NCBI RefSeq assembly: GCF_964275005.1
Contig: NC_092686.1
Location: forward strand, 42,592,333-42,656,332
Length of the DNA: 64,000 nucleotides
Source of the DNA: Diadema setosum
Lineage: Eukaryota > Echinodermata > Echinoidea > Diadematoida > Diadematidae
Direction: 5' to 3'
Shown: piece after piece, positions 37,001 to 42,744 of the stretch
Position numbering within the stretch: position 1 is the stretch's first letter
Layout of the letters: every line of letters starts with the position of its first letter
The notes under the pieces: generated by a model
The model's database searches: none
Told to the model about the DNA's origin: nothing
Seen by the model: only the letters and a program-made list of their open reading frames with translations
Made by a program: the position numbers and the translations under genes

Positions 37001-39287
37001 TATCTCCCTCAAGGCCAGTCAATATCATATAATTATGCCGAACTCGGCTGAGCGGCACGTGTTGTTTATATGCCTTTGCAGATTGAGTTTGTGGTCTGCG
37101 ACAACCCCTAGATCTCGAACCGATGCTGCGGGGGGGGGGGGGGGGCATTGGTGCTACAGTTGTTGGGAAAGGGGGTGATTGGCGAAACTGAAATGTGACG
37201 TGCAGGATTTCTGTCTCACACTCGTTGAATTTTAGTTGGTTCTGACTTGACCACAGTTAGATTTCTCTATTTCACCTAAAGTGCGTCGTTATAAAGATGG
37301 ATGATTAAATCCACTTACCAATAGGGACTTAATGTCTACTCACCATTTCCATAAGGTACTGTAAGGCTCATGAACGAATGTTTTTCGCCGTGATGCGATC
37401 TTTCATATTCCAATTCTAATTGTATCAAACTCATTTTTTCATTGTTGTTTATTTAGATAATAATTATATAGCCGTCAGGGAGTACTCACGTGCGTACATG
37501 AACAAACTACACTTGCACCGACTGAACTAAGCAAACTATGTACATGTAGCAAGATGATGTGCATTACCTAGGAGAACAAGCGCTTTTGCCAGGAAGATCA
37601 GAGAAGCGACTTAATGATTGAGAGTACGTGGATTTATCCACCTAATCAACACGCAGGGTTCGTTTTCAAGATCAGAGATATCCCGATTCAAAATCTGGCT
37701 ATCAATTTGACTCCCAATATCTCATGTCACTATACAATACCACTAGAAACTTACGCTGTAGGGTCTAATTACGAAGTTTCCACGGTAAACTCCAGCAAAC
37801 AGAATATTACAGTCAGGCCTTGTACACAATTCCTAATTATCATCCCTGTTCATGAAGTTTACGACAAATACCAACAAGTGTGTGAGTGCGATATAAAGAC
37901 TCATGTAGGCCTACAAGTAACGCGTAAACATAACAGGCACCATGGATAAAGATTGCAAAATTATTTTGATACTGTCATGCCATAATAACAGGGATATAAT
38001 ACATCATAAAAACAACGAAGTGATCATCAAAATGAATTCTGGGTATTATTAGGGGCCATATATGTGTGACACGAGTGCATCTAGCATCTCAGCCCAAATG
38101 ATCTTCTTTTTATTTAAAATGATTTTTCTGCTCGTGCATAGCATGTTGATATTTCTGTAAATGTCTATACCTTTTATACCTTTTCACCTTTTATTGCATC
38201 GCATTCCATTTAACTTGAATCATGCGCAGTCAGAACTTACCGCACCACATTCGCTGCCTTGCAAGTAGTCAATTGATCTTCCATCACAGTCACTTTGACA
38301 TGTGATGCAGCCAACTACAGCTTGTGTAAATTTCTCCTGGATATCACTCATCTTGTAGAGACACAGAGCAGACTGTACAGGTAATGAGTTCTCCTTGGTA
38401 AACACAGCATACATGACGTCATCGGTACTACTGATACTCAAGGAGTCAGCTAGCTGGGATCCTGCAGGACCAATGTGAGCTGCTCGGATCACGATGTAGT
38501 TTGATCCTGACTGGTCTTTGCATTCAATTTGAATTTGCGTGTAGGACTCGAGGTTTGGATCAGTTGTGTCCAGGCACAGTCGACCAATCACAGTTGATGT
38601 TGATTCTGCTTTGAGTTGAATTGCGAAATAAATGAATGAAGTTTCCAGCATGACCTGAATGTAGTTAACAGTCTCATGTCGTATCTGGGATTCTAATCTT
38701 TGCACACTTCTGAGTGTTGTTATGTCAAACTTAGATATAGGATGCCCAAAAGAGAGAGTGAAACTGATACCTGTATAGAGATAATGGGAAGCTCCTGCAT
38801 TGCCACTAGCCACCACTCCAACCATGGACACATCCTCTCTCTTCACTACTATCTGATCAGTGTTATCATAATACATCTCAGCGTCGGTAATATTGGCTAG
38901 CTTTCTAATCTCACAATAACCATCACATCTTCCACATGTAATGAGTCTCTCTCTAGGTGCAGGTGCGATGACAAGCAGTCTGTTTTTGTCCTGTTCACCA
39001 ATGTATTCAGATCCCTGTATATTGCATATCCCAACCTCAACAGTCTCCCTCAAGATGAAATCTGGTCCCAGGTGGTAAATCTCCTCCTCGGCTCCAATGT
39101 AGACATCACCAGTAGTGTTATCTACAGCCATGAGTCTGAAAGGTAGCCTGGGATTGGGACTGGAGAAGGATGACACCAGGTAGGAGGAGAGAGGAGCCGA
39201 ATGTGAAGATTGAATCAGGCTGACGAGGCAGAGTGTGTGAAACAGGGAAATTGGAAATGACTGCGACTTTGGACTCCTCCGAGCCAT
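44..39287 (-). CDS. PLXN: Plexin 1 (semaphorin receptor), 5' portion, gene continues off left edge
   Basis: Plexins are single-pass membrane receptors for semaphorins; the extracellular sema domain binds ligand and the cytoplasmic RasGAP-like domain signals to small GTPases. Exons seen (high to low): 38241-39287, 21628-21834 and/or 21362-21574, 20435-20572, 19125-19321, 12510-12642, 11375-11528, 10804-10903, 9210-9321, 8248-8415, 7902-8000, 4965-5058, 4084-4274, 3263-3417, 1743-1857, 984-1117, and tentatively 44-132. All junctions are GT-AG and the phases agree from exon to exon. With one copy of the duplicated exon this gives about 1016 residues through exon 15, roughly half of a usual plexin (about 1900 residues). 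Domain order is signal peptide, sema, PSI1, IPT-like, PSI2, IPT-like, PSI3, IPT, IPT. The 16.4-kb first coding intron is full of transposons. The remaining IPT domains, membrane segment and cytoplasmic part must lie to the left of the window. Confidence 0.93.
537..710. repeat. Short inverted-repeat element (MITE-like)
   Basis: The left arm (537-577, beginning CAGGACACCGTGTCATG) is the inverted complement of the right arm (668-710, ending CATGAAACGGTGCCCTG), about 40 bp each with few mismatches. Both arms carry an internal GTTGTCAG repeat. It has no coding capacity and lies in the intron after exon 15. Confidence 0.8.
984..1117 (-). CDS. Plexin 1 exon 15: IPT2 domain
   Basis: A 134-bp exon (phase 0 to 2), acceptor CTACCAAAG|GATCCA, donor ATAT|GTGAGT. 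It encodes DPMISGFTPTEGPAAGGTRV, then TISGDFFTSGRNVIARFGDA and ECID. P-x-x-G-P-x-x-G-G-T-x-V-T-I-x-G is a textbook IPT/TIG start. Confidence 0.95.
1743..1857 (-). CDS. Plexin 1 exon 14: end of IPT1
   Basis: A 115-bp exon (phase 2 to 0), acceptor GCTTTTAG|TGTCAG, donor ACA|GTAAGT. It encodes VSCLTGRAGQIVEGQIDLIV and SEDEFLYT. This is the closing part of an IPT domain: a C-x-T/G segment, a strand, then F-x-Y leading into the next IPT. Confidence 0.9.
3263..3417 (-). CDS. Plexin 1 exon 13: IPT1 domain
   Basis: A 155-bp exon (phase 0 to 2), acceptor TTTGATAG|TTCTAC, donor CAAAG|GTTTGT. It encodes FYPAIAPVDGGTRLEVFGTD then LGVNFEDISSIRVAGIEC: the IPT/TIG hallmark of P-x-x-G-G-T followed by beta strands and L-G-x-x-F-x-D-I. 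Confidence 0.94.
4084..4274 (-). CDS. Plexin 1 exon 12: PSI3 domain
   Basis: A 191-bp exon (phase 1 to 0), acceptor ATCACAG|TGACAC, donor GGT|GTAAGA. It encodes TLYKCSLNSDSCSRCLSP, KCLWCGDDCNVQESEVC and LQCNPPEITG. The cysteine pattern is that of PSI3, and C-x-x-P-x-I begins IPT1 as in other plexins. The usual G-W-C is L-W-C here. Confidence 0.93.
4965..5058 (-). CDS. Plexin 1 exon 11: linker strand before PSI3
   Basis: A 94-bp exon (phase 0 to 1), acceptor CACCCACAG|TACACG, donor GAAG|GTTTGT. It encodes YTFSSEVLQTNVSVSVRWNS then ENIIDDL. This matches the plexin Y-x-Y/F ... L-x-V-N-L-S-V-x-W-N-x-x-x-x-I-D segment just before PSI3. Confidence 0.9.
5697..7306. mobile_element. hAT-like non-autonomous DNA transposon, copy 1
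   Basis: The 1610-bp element begins CAGTGGCGTATCTG and ends CTAGATACGCCACTG (terminal inverted repeats). It is flanked by a perfect 8-bp direct repeat, CCGGTGAA, at 5689-5696 and 7307-7314. Eight-bp duplications and CAG-type ends are the signature of the hAT superfamily. There is no transposase. Inside, near both ends, are C/G-rich blocks (GCCCCGGGCGCC), and blocks built around the palindrome GCTCGCTCGCTGCGCTCGC and around GATGATGACGCGGACAAAAT recur several times. The homopurine stretch at 5760-5880 produces long spurious frames rich in K and R. It sits in the intron between plexin exons 10 and 11. Confidence 0.9.
7315..7901. other. Intron between plexin exons 10 and 11, nothing recognised
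   Basis: AT-rich sequence without recognisable coding blocks, inverted repeats or RNA genes. Confidence 0.6.
7902..8000 (-). CDS. Plexin 1 exon 10: IPT-like segment
   Basis: A 99-bp phase-0 exon, acceptor TTCGACAG|GTCACT, donor CAA|GTGAGT. It encodes VTLYECAMHVDGSERTVAV and NETFVNCPDRQ, equivalent to the plexin Y-E-C-x-x-H/F ... x-x-C strand pair. NET is a possible glycosylation site. Confidence 0.9.
8248..8415 (-). CDS. Plexin 1 exon 9: IPT-like segment after PSI2
   Basis: A 168-bp exon (56 codons, phase 0 both ends), acceptor GTTGTTAG|ACTGTG, donor AAG|GTAGGA. The peptide GQEYCPQLLGVPEETLIPVN and YSIMASNLP matches the plexin block C-P-Q-I-L with following Ig-like strands (I-x-V-P-V-x-x-x-x-x-I-x-x-x-A-x-N-L-P). 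Confidence 0.92.
8584..8739. mobile_element. Small hAT-type MITE
   Basis: A 156-bp segment starting CAGGGGTGAATCCAGG and ending GAATCCGCCACTG; the ends are imperfect inverted repeats of the CAGNGGYGRATYC type. The sequence CTAAA is repeated directly on both sides (8579-8583, 8740-8744). Only five matching flanking bases are seen rather than eight. It lies in the intron between exons 8 and 9. Confidence 0.65.
8886..9060 (-). repeat. Probable minus-strand retroelement 3' tail
   Basis: Read on the minus strand the segment ends in (TGAAA)n after an AATAAAGAAATGAAATG-like block, the kind of short-tandem 3' tail left by LINEs and SINEs in this window. No reverse-transcriptase coding remains. Confidence 0.4.
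9210..9321 (-). CDS. Plexin 1 exon 8: PSI2 domain
   Basis: A 112-bp exon (phase 2 to 0), acceptor ATTTGTAG|ATGTTC, donor AAT|GTAAGT. It encodes CSSCVTSRWPCDWCVYDNRC followed by THDSSSCVDD, the PSI2 cysteine pattern C-x-x-C-x6-C-x-W-C ... C. Confidence 0.93.
9322..10803. other. Intron between plexin exons 7 and 8, nothing recognised
   Basis: AT-rich intron sequence. The trio CAAAGCTACACAAAGCTATACAAAGCTAC near 10061-10087 is a minor tandem repeat. No other coding segment fits the plexin frame. Confidence 0.6.
10804..10903 (-). CDS. Plexin 1 exon 7: start of PSI2 region (short exon)
   Basis: A 100-bp exon (phase 1 to 2) found by looking for the segment missing between exons 6 and 8. The acceptor is CTCTGTGCAG|GGG and the donor CATC|GTAAGT. 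It encodes GDNVGVALSIKSTESGVNF then IFFFFDCTRIS, matching the plexin pattern V-x-L-x-x-K-S-x-E-T/S-G-x-x-F followed by F-x-F-Y-x-C. Phases fit both neighbours exactly, giving the junction S-C-S-S-C into PSI2. Confidence 0.9.
10904..12509. other. Introns around plexin exon 6, nothing further recognised
   Basis: Besides exon 6 at 11375-11528 there is a (GA)n run at about 10935-10957 and otherwise AT-rich sequence without coding signal. Confidence 0.6.
11375..11528 (-). CDS. Plexin 1 exon 6: IPT-like domain after PSI1
   Basis: A 154-bp exon (phase 0 to 1), acceptor ATTTATAG|TTGACC, donor GGAG|GTTTGT. It encodes LTITVQQLPALRSSFEYRC and then NTVDCTTPPSSSVPPIPEG, the Ig-like fold region of plexins with its paired cysteines and the C-x-(T/S)-P motif. 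The donor GTTTGT is off consensus, but the same hexamer is used at exons 11 and 13. Confidence 0.9.
12510..12642 (-). CDS. Plexin 1 exon 5: second half of PSI1
   Basis: A 133-bp exon (phase 2 to 0) between an acceptor ending GCCAG and the donor CCA|GTAAGT. It completes the PSI1 with RCTRYMDCARSDESTRLL, then LSYNAVQCVSISDIQPSD, as in plexins where PSI1 is followed by C-x-R-x-x-C and an IPT-like segment beginning LQCV. The open frame extends into the intron, where it has no plexin similarity. Confidence 0.93.
15879..17030. mobile_element. Nested element C, long TIR element with TA flanks
   Basis: The first ~65 bp (GGTTTTCCCGGCCAATTTCG ...) and last ~65 bp are inverted copies with a few mismatches. 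TA flanks both ends (15877-15878 and 17031-17032), which would fit a Tc1/mariner-type target. The interior repeats ATTCAAATT/AATTTGAAT words in both orientations, so the whole 1.15-kb element can fold back. No transposase frame is seen. Confidence 0.8.
17146..17836. mobile_element. Nested element D with TGTGACCCTGCACC ends
   Basis: The left terminus TGTGACCCTGCACCTCAAAA is inverted at the right terminus (TTTTGAGGTGCACTGTCACA), and the similarity continues through AACAGAAAGTCGC. TATA flanks both sides (17142-17145, 17837-17840). The 691-bp element has no coding capacity. Confidence 0.85.
18431..19124. other. Intron between plexin exons 4 and 5, nothing recognised
   Basis: AT-rich, with homopolymer runs (C at about 18784-18793) and no coding or structured element recognised. 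Confidence 0.6.
19125..19321 (-). CDS. Plexin 1 exon 4: sema end and PSI1 domain
   Basis: A 197-bp exon (phase 0 to phase 2) with acceptor GTTTTAG|GCCGTG and donor CCAG|GTAAGA. After a sema-linker segment it encodes CSNYQTCDECIGGNDVDGG and then DPYCGWCALEA, the cysteine pattern of a plexin PSI domain (C-x5-C-x2-C ... DPYCGWC). The insert before the PSI cysteine (CTCILDVNMQVF) is longer than I expect for vertebrate plexins. Confidence 0.93.
19322..21361. other. Introns around plexin exon 3, nothing further recognised
   Basis: Besides exon 3 (20435-20572) there is a (GT)n tract at about 19601-19618, short TATATA runs near 19990-20010 and 20696-20713, and a TCAATCAATTAAT-type tract near 21323-21356 close to the donor of exon 2b. 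Confidence 0.6.
20435..20572 (-). CDS. Plexin 1 exon 3: end of the sema beta-propeller
   Basis: A 46-codon phase-0 exon with acceptor TATATAG|GTGCAC and donor CAG|GTAATG. The peptide VHILNSSSAYQYENVPLG then LRDVFLDEDKEQIILATSSE matches the last plexin sema blade, where a polar loop precedes D-x-x-L-D and a hydrophobic strand. NSS is a possible N-glycosylation site. Confidence 0.87.
21362..21574 (-). CDS. Plexin 1 exon 2b: tandem-duplicated sema exon, copy B
   Basis: This 213-bp exon (71 codons, phase 0 at both ends) has an acceptor ending CTAG and the donor AAG|GTATTG. Its peptide contains PNPESRECHARPDENGDAYY and ends YTVAFIGSSDGTLLK. It differs from copy A mainly in the first half (extra DENGD, HVTATPIL against PLAASPVL), while the last strand is nearly identical. 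It joins in frame to exon 3. Confidence 0.88.
21628..21834 (-). CDS. Plexin 1 exon 2a: tandem-duplicated sema exon, copy A
   Basis: This 207-bp exon (69 codons, phase 0 at both ends) lies between an acceptor ending CTAG and the donor AAG|GTATGA. Its peptide contains SRECQATEGGNAYYTYAN and ends YTVAFIGSSEGDLLK, the typical final sema strand of plexins (VAFIGxxxGxLxK). It reads directly on from exon 1. It is a close relative of the neighbouring exon 2b, 53 bp downstream in the gene. Both are open, both keep splice sites and both have the same phase, so they could be used alternatively or together. Confidence 0.88.
22076..22573 (+). pseudogene. Proline-rich frame, possible LINE ORF1-type fragment
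   Basis: A 165-codon plus-strand open frame, markedly richer in GC than its surroundings. It has a Pro/Ala/Ser-rich middle (HPTQPAPSAQPASPPG) and a basic end (TMKRERGRLASIAFNLRREK ... RINGTQVFLQTRQTK). The alternation of arginine-rich helix and short strand resembles the C-terminal part of LINE ORF1-type proteins, but no diagnostic motif is present. Directly upstream is an (ATA)n/(ACA) microsatellite (22015-22065) and directly downstream a DNA element. It lies within plexin intron 1, on the opposite strand. Confidence 0.35.
22595..23655. mobile_element. AGCTCACCTGAG/CTCAGGTGAGC element
   Basis: It starts AGCTCACCTGAGCCAAAGGC followed by CGTCGTGCG repeats and ends CTCAGGTGAGCGCTAGACCC then GCGGGTCTCTTGTT. 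I recognise the end sequences as those of a family very common in marine invertebrate genomes. Inside, a unit of about 330 bp, each time with CAAACTTGGCAGGTAGCATC and then CCTAGGGGGT, is repeated three times (about 22695, 23025, 23345). There is no transposase; it is probably non-autonomous. Confidence 0.85.
23656..27062. repeat. Non-coding intron with diverged tandem duplications
   Basis: Two pairs of diverged direct repeats are visible. A block starting GTCCCTTTAAGAG occurs at about 25278 and again at about 25867. A block of about 250-300 bp containing TGGTCGTCAAC, TGCTCCAGATTCCT and CTTAGCACCCACA occurs at about 26275-26520 and again at about 26575-26795. Long T runs, a (TA)n tract (about 25040-25063) and AT-rich spacer fill the rest. 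No protein-coding gene is recognised. Confidence 0.55.
27071..28754. mobile_element. hAT-like non-autonomous DNA transposon, copy 2 (inverted relative to copy 1)
   Basis: This 1684-bp element begins CAGTGGCGTATCTAC and ends GTAGATACGCCACTG. The flanks CTTGCACC (27063-27070) and CTCGCACC (28755-28762) match at 7 of 8 positions, an aged hAT target duplication. Its internal sequence is the reverse complement of copy 1, but with four rather than two full units centred on the palindrome GCGAGCGAGCGCAGCGAGC (at about 27274, 27521, 27971, 28403). It lies in plexin intron 1. Confidence 0.9.
29501..30476 (+). pseudogene. LINE copy 1 endonuclease domain (frameshifted)
   Basis: Starts MANFPNAPFSSLSNDDFFEL. 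Two open pieces (29501-29929 and 30096-30476) carry the AP-endonuclease blocks named for the element. Between them is a 14-T run that shifts the frame and an in-frame stop near 30063; the second piece ends in another T run near 30464. The protein would have nicked target DNA to prime reverse transcription; this copy cannot. Confidence 0.85.
30754..32564 (+). pseudogene. LINE copy 1 reverse transcriptase (several disabling changes)
   Basis: Four overlapping open pieces (30754-31380, 31414-31962, 31952-32206, 32145-32564) together cover the fingers, palm and thumb of a non-LTR reverse transcriptase. The catalytic FADD is present at about 31815, so the defects are stops and small indels rather than loss of catalytic residues. 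The C-terminal part ends in FKRRLKLILLQCY before the junction with copy 2. Confidence 0.88.
32618..33943 (+). CDS. LINE copy 2 reverse transcriptase, 441-codon open frame, fused to copy 1 tail
   Basis: The longest open frame in the window. The first ~12 codons are the C-terminal tail of copy 1; from about 32655 the frame continues into the middle of a second, closely related reverse transcriptase (HIFNLSMSQGVFPDKMKLAK). It carries NYRPISLLSSLSKVLEK, QFGFREGHSTTHALL, FLDFSKAFDTINHDIL, GVPQGGLLGPLLF and the catalytic HFADDTNVF, then the thumb region. It lacks the endonuclease and the N-terminal part of the polymerase, so it is a 5'-truncated copy. The frame breaks at 33943, short of the usual end; homologous sequence continues to a stop near 34083. 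Confidence 0.9.
   Translation: MILLQCYVPTEVNHLAHIFNLSMSQGVFPDKMKLAKVIPILKKGEKLEINNYRPISLLSSLSKVLEKLIHKRMINFLKQHKIFTNSQFGFREGHSTTHALLSFVEKVAHAIDDHSHFISIFLDFSKAFDTINHDILLYKLSHYGIRGKALEWFKSYLFNRRQFVTIKSDKSLTREVKCGVPQGGLLGPLLFIIYTNDFCQVSETLYFIHFADDTNVFYSHSNIDVLVRKVNSELKKVTNWVRANKLSLNVQKTKYMLFSNTVSTLNTDIVLDDTHLERVSYFKFLGIIVDDKLSWKLHIDYICNIISRNIGVINRLKLCFPQKSLLMLYSSLILPYLNYGVLVWGNTHQNLLDRVFLLQKKALRIICYSPIRSHTDVLFASNKLLKIRDLFLFNLGQFMYMYNNNSLPDIFHSIFLKNQSFYEYPTRRSNEYHLPLLRIPF
34084..34745 (+). repeat. LINE copy 2 3' untranslated region and (TTGAA)n tail
   Basis: After the stop the element has C/T-rich sequence, the block GTGGGTCCCTCCATTTTTCG at about 34530, an AATAAAA signal at about 34724 and the tail TTGAATTGAATTG. 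The GTGGGTCCCTCC block and tail recur in the next copy. Confidence 0.8.
34746..35441 (+). repeat. Third LINE 3' UTR copy with (TTGAA)n tail
   Basis: A second version of the same 3' UTR immediately follows the tail of copy 2: GGGCTTCCAGACC, TGAGGGGCCCACATTCTACA, GTGGGTCCCTCCATTTTTCG, then AATAAAG and five to six TTGAA repeats (35411-35439). No coding part remains, so it is a severely 5'-truncated insertion. Confidence 0.8.
35700..36170 (-). pseudogene. Minus-strand LINE reverse-transcriptase C-terminal remnant
   Basis: The minus-strand frames encode TTERLILAFATTHLDCCN, then MQRIQNTAARHDSCTKI, YWLPMVQRIQFKVLTLTYKA and HGLSPISELL. These are the C-terminal thumb/connection blocks of L2/CR1-type LINEs (D-Y/C-C-N-S ... 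L-Q-x-x-Q-N-x-A-A-R ... H-W-L-P-x-x-x-R-I-x-F-K). The pieces lie in different frames, so it is dead. It is a different family from the plus-strand LINE to its left. Confidence 0.85.
36882..37035. repeat. Near-perfect long hairpin
   Basis: The left arm (36882-36951, TAATTATGATATTGACTGGC ... ATATTGCCC) is the inverted complement of the right arm (36965-37035) over about 70 bp, with a 13-bp loop TCGTCTTCGACTC. Within each arm GGGCAATATT occurs twice. It may be a foldback MITE; no target duplication was identified. Confidence 0.85.
37036..38240. other. Plexin intron 1, distal part, no gene recognised
   Basis: Contains a G-run at about 37130-37146 and a 111-codon plus-strand open frame (37614-37949) without recognisable domains or homology. 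The frame has several N-x-S/T sites but no splice context I can support. Confidence 0.5.
38241..39287 (-). CDS. Plexin 1 exon 1: signal peptide and most of the sema domain
   Basis: This 349-codon exon starts at an ATG in good context (AACATGG, A at -3 and G at +4) and ends at a strong donor, GCG|GTAAGT, in phase 0. Residues 1 to about 31 form a signal peptide: basic start MARRS, hydrophobic core LFHTLCLVSLI, small residues before the likely cut. Sema-type blocks follow, including DVYIGAEEEIYHLG, a Cys-containing ERLITCGRCDGYCEIRKL, and SALCLYKMSDI. The C-terminal Cys-rich stretch (VVGCITCQSDCDG) is where plexin sema domains carry conserved disulphides. The missing last blades are supplied by exon 2a/2b. 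Just upstream of the ATG is a pyrimidine-rich tract ending ATAACAG, which could be a splice acceptor, so a 5' untranslated exon further right is possible. Confidence 0.95.
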
Positions 39288-40500
39288 GTTGACTGTTATG
39301 AAGATAGAATGAAAAGAAAGTAGAGCCGTGGGGTTATTGTCATTATCATTTTTTTTTTAGAAATTAGCTTTTATGAGGAAGAAATTATCATTCCTGAGAA
39401 ATTATGATACTAACGTGCTGAACGACTGACAAAGACTTTGATCCTTTCGTGAAAGAAGCGTTATCAGTTTGTCTTTTGCTCAGTTGACTCTTGATAATGA
39501 GAACTGAGAAGATTGAAGATTGCAGAGCTCGATATTTTCTTTCTCCCTGGTGTTCCAAATCTCCCACTGAAATTTTCAAATTTGGAATGTGGTGGCCCGA
39601 GTAGAGATTCAACTGCCCGAAATCAAAGGAAACATAATAATCCATATTGAATCTTAGTTTCTTGATTGGACAACCAAAAGATAGCCTTTTTAAAGTTTGG
39701 TATCCGATAGAAATTTTCAGCGGCGCCGGGCCACCTGTCCTCCAGGCAACTGTCGAGCCCATTTTCAGACGTTGGCATTTGTGTGATATATTCTTTCCAA
39801 TCGGAATAACAGTTTAAGATTATTTGCAGGATTTGTTTTTCCTAAACTTGCTTTTTCTCAAGTAGTTAGGCCTACGTGAAGTCCCCTTAAGAACCACAAC
39901 ACATTTGAATAATTCCTAAGACTCTCTTTTTGTTTCCGATGTAAGTCATGCACTTGGTAATATATTTTGGAGATGACCGTGTAAACAGTAAATGCATGAA
40001 ATCAGTACATTTCCAAAGCTCACATAAACTTCGATATCAGGAATGCTGCATACTGCTTTGATAGAAGAGGAAGATCAGTTGTGTGGGATCCTTCCCAGTA
40101 TCTATCGTAAGTTTAGTCAAACAAAGGCTGTACAAACATAGTTTGCAGCAATGAATTTAGATATGTTCAAATTCTCGATACCGACACTATACAGAAATTC
40201 AAATAAAAGTTAGAAAAACTTACCAGATAGGTTGAAAAATGATAACCTTTACACGCTGTAGTCGAAGTTAACACTCACAAAAGTTGCAATGCCACTATAA
40301 AAGTCTAACTATGTCAGCTTTCTCAGCCATGTCATAAAAACGGCTTGTTCTATATAACAAATTGTGCGACGTTATGGTCTGGAGCACCACAAGAGAGAAC
40401 TGTTATACTCCTTGAATATTTTTGAGTGTGCAGCAGGATCAATGAAACCTAATATTTTTCTGTTCTACTTCCGCAATAAAGATTCCTATTAATATCTTTC
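39288..40500 (-). promoter_or_regulatory. Region upstream of plexin 1 start codon
   Basis: This interval should contain the 5' untranslated region and perhaps the promoter of plexin 1. A pyrimidine-rich tract ending ATAACAG directly before the ATG could be a splice acceptor, which would put the promoter further right. A TATATAG on the minus strand lies at about 40350-40356, but a short AT word is weak evidence. A 124-codon open frame at 39388-39762 shows no domain. Confidence 0.3.
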
Positions 40501-41212
40501 TACGATGACCTTTGCACTCAGATTGGAGACGGGGTGGACCTGCTTCGTTTCTTTGCTTGATACTGGCACTATAACAGAAATGACAGAAGTGTGTCCTTTA
40601 TCGAACCCTGCATTGTCCTAACGCTGTTGTCGGGCAGGGGTTTAGTTTCACTCTACAGACATGAGAAGGTGCGAGGGTTTGAGACAGAATTACATTTCTT
40701 TATTTACTCAAGGAAAATCAAGGCACAATCTTAACATAATTAGCAATGCTCGGCCCATCTTTTCGGGGGAGGGGGTGCACTCTTACCTGCAGTTGCTGTT
40801 GTTATTTTATAGTCGAAATTCGAGTAGTCGCTCACGCAAGCATACGGAAATATCGACCATTCATCGTGTATCACGGGGTATTCTGTTTGTGCATGATGCT
40901 CTTGTTTGACAAAATGGTGACCTTATGCTAAATCGGGTGGATGCGGATTGCATAAAAAGATATGAAAAGCATTAATCACACTTCTAATTTTGTATTTCAA
41001 TAGATGTCCTCATCTGCTGAATTTACTTCTGGAGTGTTACGAATGGGTTTGTGGTTTTTTCATGTTAATATTTGGTTGATGATAGTCAACAATCAAGTTA
41101 TGTCAGGTGTGTCAGGAGAGTTATTGACAACTGACATTATAACAATGATGTATGTTATTATTGTATAATGTGTTATGTATTGTAACAAAATGATATTCAT
41201 TTTTTAACTTTC

Positions 41213-41703
41213 TATATGTTTATTCATCATAATGTCGACATATGTACAATATCTACAATGACTCATTGGAGCACAGCAAAAGTACAAATGCTAAGCATAT
41301 TCCTCTTCGGTAACAGTATTGATATCGAACATCAACAATGATATCCACATAATAATACTTTATCCTTTTTATTGTACAGTAATTATAAACAAGAATAAAC
41401 AATACTCTAACCGAACTGGCGTGTGCATGAGTTGGCACTTCAACAAAGTTTTTTATTTTCTCTCTTTAATAAGTTTATTCATCAAAATATCAACAAATGT
41501 ACAATATTTACAATGACTCATTGGAGCACAACAAAAGCACAAATGTTAAGCATATACCTCTTGGGTAGCAGTAATACTGAACATCAACAATGATATCCAC
41601 ATAATAATACTATATCCTACTTATTATTGTACAGTAATTATGAACAAGAATAAACAATACTCTAACAGAACTGGCGTGTGCATGATTTGGCACTTCAACG
41701 AGA
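41213..41703 (-). repeat. Tandem pair of ~235-bp repeats (retroelement-tail-like)
   Basis: Two direct copies, about 41213-41445 and 41468-41703, both containing GTTTATTCATCA, ACAATGACTCATTGGAGCAC, ATGATATCCACATAATAATA and GAACTGGCGTGTGCATGA. On the minus strand they end in TGATGAATAAAC, resembling SINE/LINE 3' tails. The two copies differ by small deletions and substitutions. Confidence 0.75.
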
Positions 41704-42744
41704 CAAAACAAAAAGATAGATTTCCAATTAACTTTCGTCTAAGTTACAACTTGCAACAAATTTTACATAAATCTCCCAACGGCACCGAAAAAAAAAAATT
41801 ACCCGCTCTGATCTGCAGCACACAGTCTGCAGCCCGCCCCCCGTGTGACATGGGGTCACAGGAGAAATGCACATTTTGAGTACTGTGTTTATCCGATCGC
41901 TATATGGATGGCCGGAAAAAATGAATGAACCAAAGTTTTGTGTAAATATCTGAAGTATATTATGGGGAAATGTGAAAGTACACTGGAGCGAAAATTGCTC
42001 ATAGCATTTCAGTAGCACAATGTGGCCGTGGTTACTTTGTGCTTATTTACACATGTAACAAGCTATCCATTCTAAAAGAGTGTTTGAATTGTTCCTTTAA
42101 GTCAGTATTCTGTATTGATGATTATTTGTTAATTAGTGGTTTTTGTGAAGATTCAGATAATGATAAAAAGTATGGATAATAAGTGCAGCGATAATTCCTA
42201 CAGTTAGTTCAAAGTTGTGTTACAGAGGTTTGATACATATAGCATTGTGTGTGTATACGTGTGTACACAGGTTGGCCATATGACCCATTTTAGACAATTA
42301 ACTTTAATTAATTAGTAAATGTGTTTAGTTATGGGACTGAAACCATGTCTATAATAAGTTCATTCAGGTACTATCAGCTACCTCGTTAGATTCTTCCTCA
42401 ATTTTCTAGTGCCATTGATGTAATTCATGCACGATACTGGATCAGCCCATACTTTCTGAGCAAAGATGTTGAGAAACGAGACCGACCTTTGTGTCTTGTG
42501 CTCGGTACGACGTTCTGAACGTTAGCATGTACACACTTTACCTGTAAATGAACAAGCTTGTGTTCCGGTATAAATATCGCCTCTGAAGTTGTGATGCATT
42601 CGTGTTCAGATAAGTATTGGTTGGAATGAGTGCCGAATGCCGATGAGACTGGGATGGTAACCGGTGGTTCTGCACCAGAAGACAACTCGTCCAGCAGCCT
42701 TTGTGAGCATTCTCGAGCGGGCTTTGCTGCAACGTGGGACAACT

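Noticed and set aside
37614..37949. 111-codon plus-strand frame with several N-x-S/T sites
   Set aside because: Inside plexin intron 1 on the opposite strand, with no domain and no convincing splice borders.
39388..39762. 124-codon minus-strand frame just upstream of plexin 1
   Set aside because: No recognisable domain, and it ends before the plexin ATG. A chance frame or upstream untranslated sequence is more likely.
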